From contig CAZYCR010000022.1 of assembly GCA_964645815.1 (NCBI GenBank), positions 1-13,794 of the forward strand: a DNA stretch of 13,794 bases. Reading direction: 5' to 3'. The position numbers and the translations under genes were made by a program. This document shows, one piece after another, positions 11,847 to 13,794 of this stretch; the stretch's first letter is position 1; each line of letters opens with the position of its first letter. Below the pieces are notes generated by a model. That model was given only the letters and a program-made list of their open reading frames with translations. It was not told the origin of the DNA and made no database searches. Origin of the DNA: JAHISC01 sp964645815. Lineage in GTDB: Bacteria; Patescibacteriota; Patescibacteriia; UBA9934.

Positions 11847-11875
11847 TTGCCATTTTCCAGATTCTCCTCTAAAAT
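11847..11875 (+). promoter_or_regulatory. glmS promoter
   Basis: TTGCCA (11847-11852, 5/6), 17 bases and TAAAAT (11870-11875, 5/6) form a strong sigma-70-type promoter. The leader of about 35 bases is too short to hold a glmS ribozyme and has no Shine-Dalgarno. Confidence 0.72.
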
Positions 11876-11916
11876 AACAACACTCGATCAATAATGCGAA
11901 CTAATCCTCTCATATT

Positions 11917-13743
11917 ATGTGTGGCATTGTAGGTTTTATCGGCCGCGAAGCGGCTGCCCCTCATTTATTAACCGGTTTGGCGATTTTAGAAAACCGTGGC
12001 TATGACTCAGCCGGTATTTCTTCGATCTCCACTGATGGTCAGCTGATCACCACAAAATTTGCCAGCGTTGGCTCAACTTCGGATGCGATTGAACGCCTTC
12101 AAGGTGCCAAAGATGCGCATCATGATCATCCAATCGGTATCGCTCACACACGTTGGGCCACACATGGTGGAAAAACTGATGAGAATGCTCACCCGCATCA
12201 CGACCAAAAAGACAGAATTGCTCTGGTTCACAACGGCGTGATTGAAAACTCAATGCAACTGAAAGAAGAACTCAAGAGCAAAGGTGTTAATTTTCGCTCA
12301 GAAACAGATACAGAAGTCATCGCTCAATTAATCGGCCTTTATTTAGACCAAAATCTATCGCTGGTTGAAGCTGTCAAAAGAACACTTAATCGATTAGAAG
12401 GTACTTGGGGTTTGGCTATTATTGCCAAGGACAACCCTGATCAAATCATCGTTGCCAGAAACGGCAGTCCAATAGTTATTGGCGTTGGTAAAAATAGAAT
12501 GTTTATTGCCAGCGAGCCGGCTGCTTTTGGTCAACAAACCAAAGAATTTATTTCTCTCGAAAACGGTGAAATCGCCATTGTTAAGGCCGACGGTCATTCA
12601 CTTGACCTTTCACGAGTGGAAAAGGCGCCAGACGAAGAAATAGAAGTTTCTCCTGCACCATATCCGCACTGGACCATTAAAGAAATTTCAGAGCAACCTG
12701 AAGCAATCTCACGCTCCTTAAACTACGGCGGTCGTATTTTAGATGAGTCAAACGTTAAATTGGGCGGCTTAGAAGATCAGAAAGAAAACCTACTCGGCAT
12801 TAAACATTTAGTTATTACCGCTTGTGGTACTTCTTATTTTGCAGCACTCTATGGCGCACAACTAATGCGCTCATTAAAAGCTTTTGAAACAGTCCAAGTT
12901 GTTGACGCGGCGGAAATGAACCGCGATGTTTTTCCAAAAGAACACGGCGGTCTCCTGGTTATTTCTCAATCCGGTGAAACCAAAGACGTTCATCGAGCCG
13001 TGGCAAACGCACAAAAGGCTGGCATTCCTGTTTTCTCAATCATCAATGCTGTTGGTTCATTAATTCCACGCACGACTCGCTGCGGTGTTTACCTCAACGC
13101 CGGCCGTGAGCACGCTGTGGCCTCCACTAAAGCTTTTACAACTCAAGTCACGGTTTTATCGTTGGTGGCGAACTGGTTTGCTCAAAATCGTGGCGTGGAA
13201 AATCAAGCGCGTCGAAACTTAATCGAGTCTTTGCATCGTCTGCCAACCAGTATTGGGATGAGTTTGAGGCTGGAAGATAAATGCAAAAAAGTCGCTGAGA
13301 ATTTGTTAACCGCTGAGCATTGTTTTGTACTCGGTAAAGGCTATGCTGAACCGATTGCTCGTGAAGGTGCTTTGAAAATAAAAGAAATTACTTATTTACA
13401 TGCCGAAGGTTATCCGGGTGGTGCTTTAAAACACGGGCCGTTTGCTCTAATTGAACAAGGTACGCCGATCATTATGGTGATTATCGACGACAATCATGCC
13501 CATTTCATGCGCACAGCTGCTGAAGAAGTTCGCGCTCGTGGCGCCTACACAATAGTGATTACAAATAAAAAAGAACTGGCCGAAGGAGTTGCCGACGAAG
13601 TTATCGAAGTGCCAGGCAATGGTCCTCTTTCCGCACTTTTGGCTGTTATTCCAATGCAATTGATTGCTTACGAACTGGCCATTCTCCGCGGCTATAATCC
13701 GGATAAACCAAGAAATCTAGCTAAAGCAGTTACTGTTGATTAG
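11917..13743 (+). CDS. glmS: Glutamine--fructose-6-phosphate aminotransferase (isomerising), GlmS
   Basis: GlmS makes glucosamine-6-phosphate from fructose-6-phosphate and glutamine, the first step toward UDP-GlcNAc for cell wall and surface sugars. At 608 residues it is full length. The class II glutaminase domain (1 to about 240) starts MCGIVGFIG with nucleophile C2 and has HTRWATHG (77-84) and NGVIEN (106-111). Two SIS sugar-isomerase domains follow: TACGTSYFAALYG (301-313) and SQSGETKDV (350-358) in the first; VLGKGYAEPIAREGALKIKE (471-490) and KHGPFALIE (505-513) in the second. The C-terminal LAKAVTVD keeps the lysine (K603) that forms the Schiff base with the sugar. At position 503 an Ala replaces the Glu of the common GELKHGP motif. 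It has its own promoter and terminator. Confidence 0.97.
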   Translation: MCGIVGFIGREAAAPHLLTGLAILENRGYDSAGISSISTDGQLITTKFASVGSTSDAIERLQGAKDAHHDHPIGIAHTRWATHGGKTDENAHPHHDQKDRIALVHNGVIENSMQLKEELKSKGVNFRSETDTEVIAQLIGLYLDQNLSLVEAVKRTLNRLEGTWGLAIIAKDNPDQIIVARNGSPIVIGVGKNRMFIASEPAAFGQQTKEFISLENGEIAIVKADGHSLDLSRVEKAPDEEIEVSPAPYPHWTIKEISEQPEAISRSLNYGGRILDESNVKLGGLEDQKENLLGIKHLVITACGTSYFAALYGAQLMRSLKAFETVQVVDAAEMNRDVFPKEHGGLLVISQSGETKDVHRAVANAQKAGIPVFSIINAVGSLIPRTTRCGVYLNAGREHAVASTKAFTTQVTVLSLVANWFAQNRGVENQARRNLIESLHRLPTSIGMSLRLEDKCKKVAENLLTAEHCFVLGKGYAEPIAREGALKIKEITYLHAEGYPGGALKHGPFALIEQGTPIIMVIIDDNHAHFMRTAAEEVRARGAYTIVITNKKELAEGVADEVIEVPGNGPLSALLAVIPMQLIAYELAILRGYNPDKPRNLAKAVTVD

Positions 13744-13750
13744 TAAACAA

Positions 13751-13780
13751 CCACCGGCGAATGCCGGTGGCTTTTATCTT
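13751..13780 (+). terminator. glmS terminator
   Basis: CCACCGGC (13751-13758), GAAT loop and GCCGGTGG (13763-13770) form a perfect 8-bp GC-rich stem followed by CTTTTATCTT, starting 7 bases after the TAG. Confidence 0.92.
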
Positions 13781-13781
13781 G

Positions 13782-13794
13782 CCGACTACGTCGG
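13782..13794. repeat. Short hairpin at the window edge
   Basis: CCGAC, loop TAC and GTCGG form a 5-bp stem that may extend beyond the window. It could be a second terminator or part of a repeat; the next bases are needed. Confidence 0.3.

Noticed and set aside
11791..11916. Replication origin next to glmS
   Set aside because: Only one DnaA box was seen and no cluster, dnaA or dnaN gene is near.
11876..11916. glmS ribozyme/riboswitch
   Set aside because: The predicted leader is only about 35 bases, too short for the ribozyme core.
1..13794. Recoded TGA (Gly) genetic code seen in some Candidate Phyla Radiation lineages
   Set aside because: TGA ends dus at the expected family length and ends the methyltransferase-like gene in an ATGA overlap, so it acts as a stop.
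1..13794. CRISPR array, tRNA or rRNA genes, transposase
   Set aside because: No regularly spaced direct repeats, no cloverleaf with a TTCGA-type arm, no rRNA core sequences and no transposase-like protein were seen on either strand.

Overview
This window looks like a chromosomal segment from a small-genome bacterium, most plausibly a member of the Candidate Phyla Radiation (Patescibacteria). That is an inference: base composition is moderate, genes are tightly packed on both strands, nearly every gene lacks a Shine-Dalgarno sequence, and many proteins are small and unplaced. TGA works as an ordinary stop codon, so this is not one of the lineages that recode TGA as glycine.

Layout from left to right. 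Positions 1-3809 run on the minus strand: a Nudix-HD fusion cut by the window edge, a doubtful 39-residue membrane peptide, a CPA2-type cation/proton antiporter, and an overlapping pair made of a CYTH-domain protein and a degraded methyltransferase-like protein. Era GTPase is on the plus strand (3890-4744). It abuts a mini-thioredoxin-like protein on the minus strand, whose start codon lies only 7 bp from that of a divergent membrane-anchored protein (5013-5600). A tight four-gene minus-strand operon follows (5604-8043): a DsbA-like thioredoxin-fold protein, a VKOR-type thiol oxidoreductase, a small acidic protein and a beta-CASP metallo-beta-lactamase protein. Its promoter shares a -35 box with the divergent dus promoter. 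Dus (tRNA-dihydrouridine synthase) and a RimK-type ATP-grasp ligase come next on the plus strand. A stand-alone riboflavin kinase faces them across a shared bidirectional terminator.

The most unusual part is 10523-11246. A 350-bp gene-free block is bounded by an 18/19-bp inverted repeat and filled with nested hairpins, one of them a 134-nt arm, which together fold as a multi-branched junction. The last bases of each end form a consensus TTGACA -35 box pointing outward. One appears to drive the riboflavin kinase gene. The other drives a 96-residue basic protein of unknown function that has the only clear Shine-Dalgarno sequence in the window, GC-rich third codon positions and its own terminator. 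This block is either a non-autonomous mobile element or a large structured RNA.

The window ends with a coiled-coil protein on the minus strand and a full-length glmS on the plus strand with its own promoter and terminator. Most genes with a known role serve housekeeping functions: ribosome assembly, tRNA and protein modification, nucleotide clean-up, disulfide formation, flavin cofactor supply, and the first amino-sugar step of the cell envelope. No rRNA, tRNA, CRISPR array or transposase gene was found.
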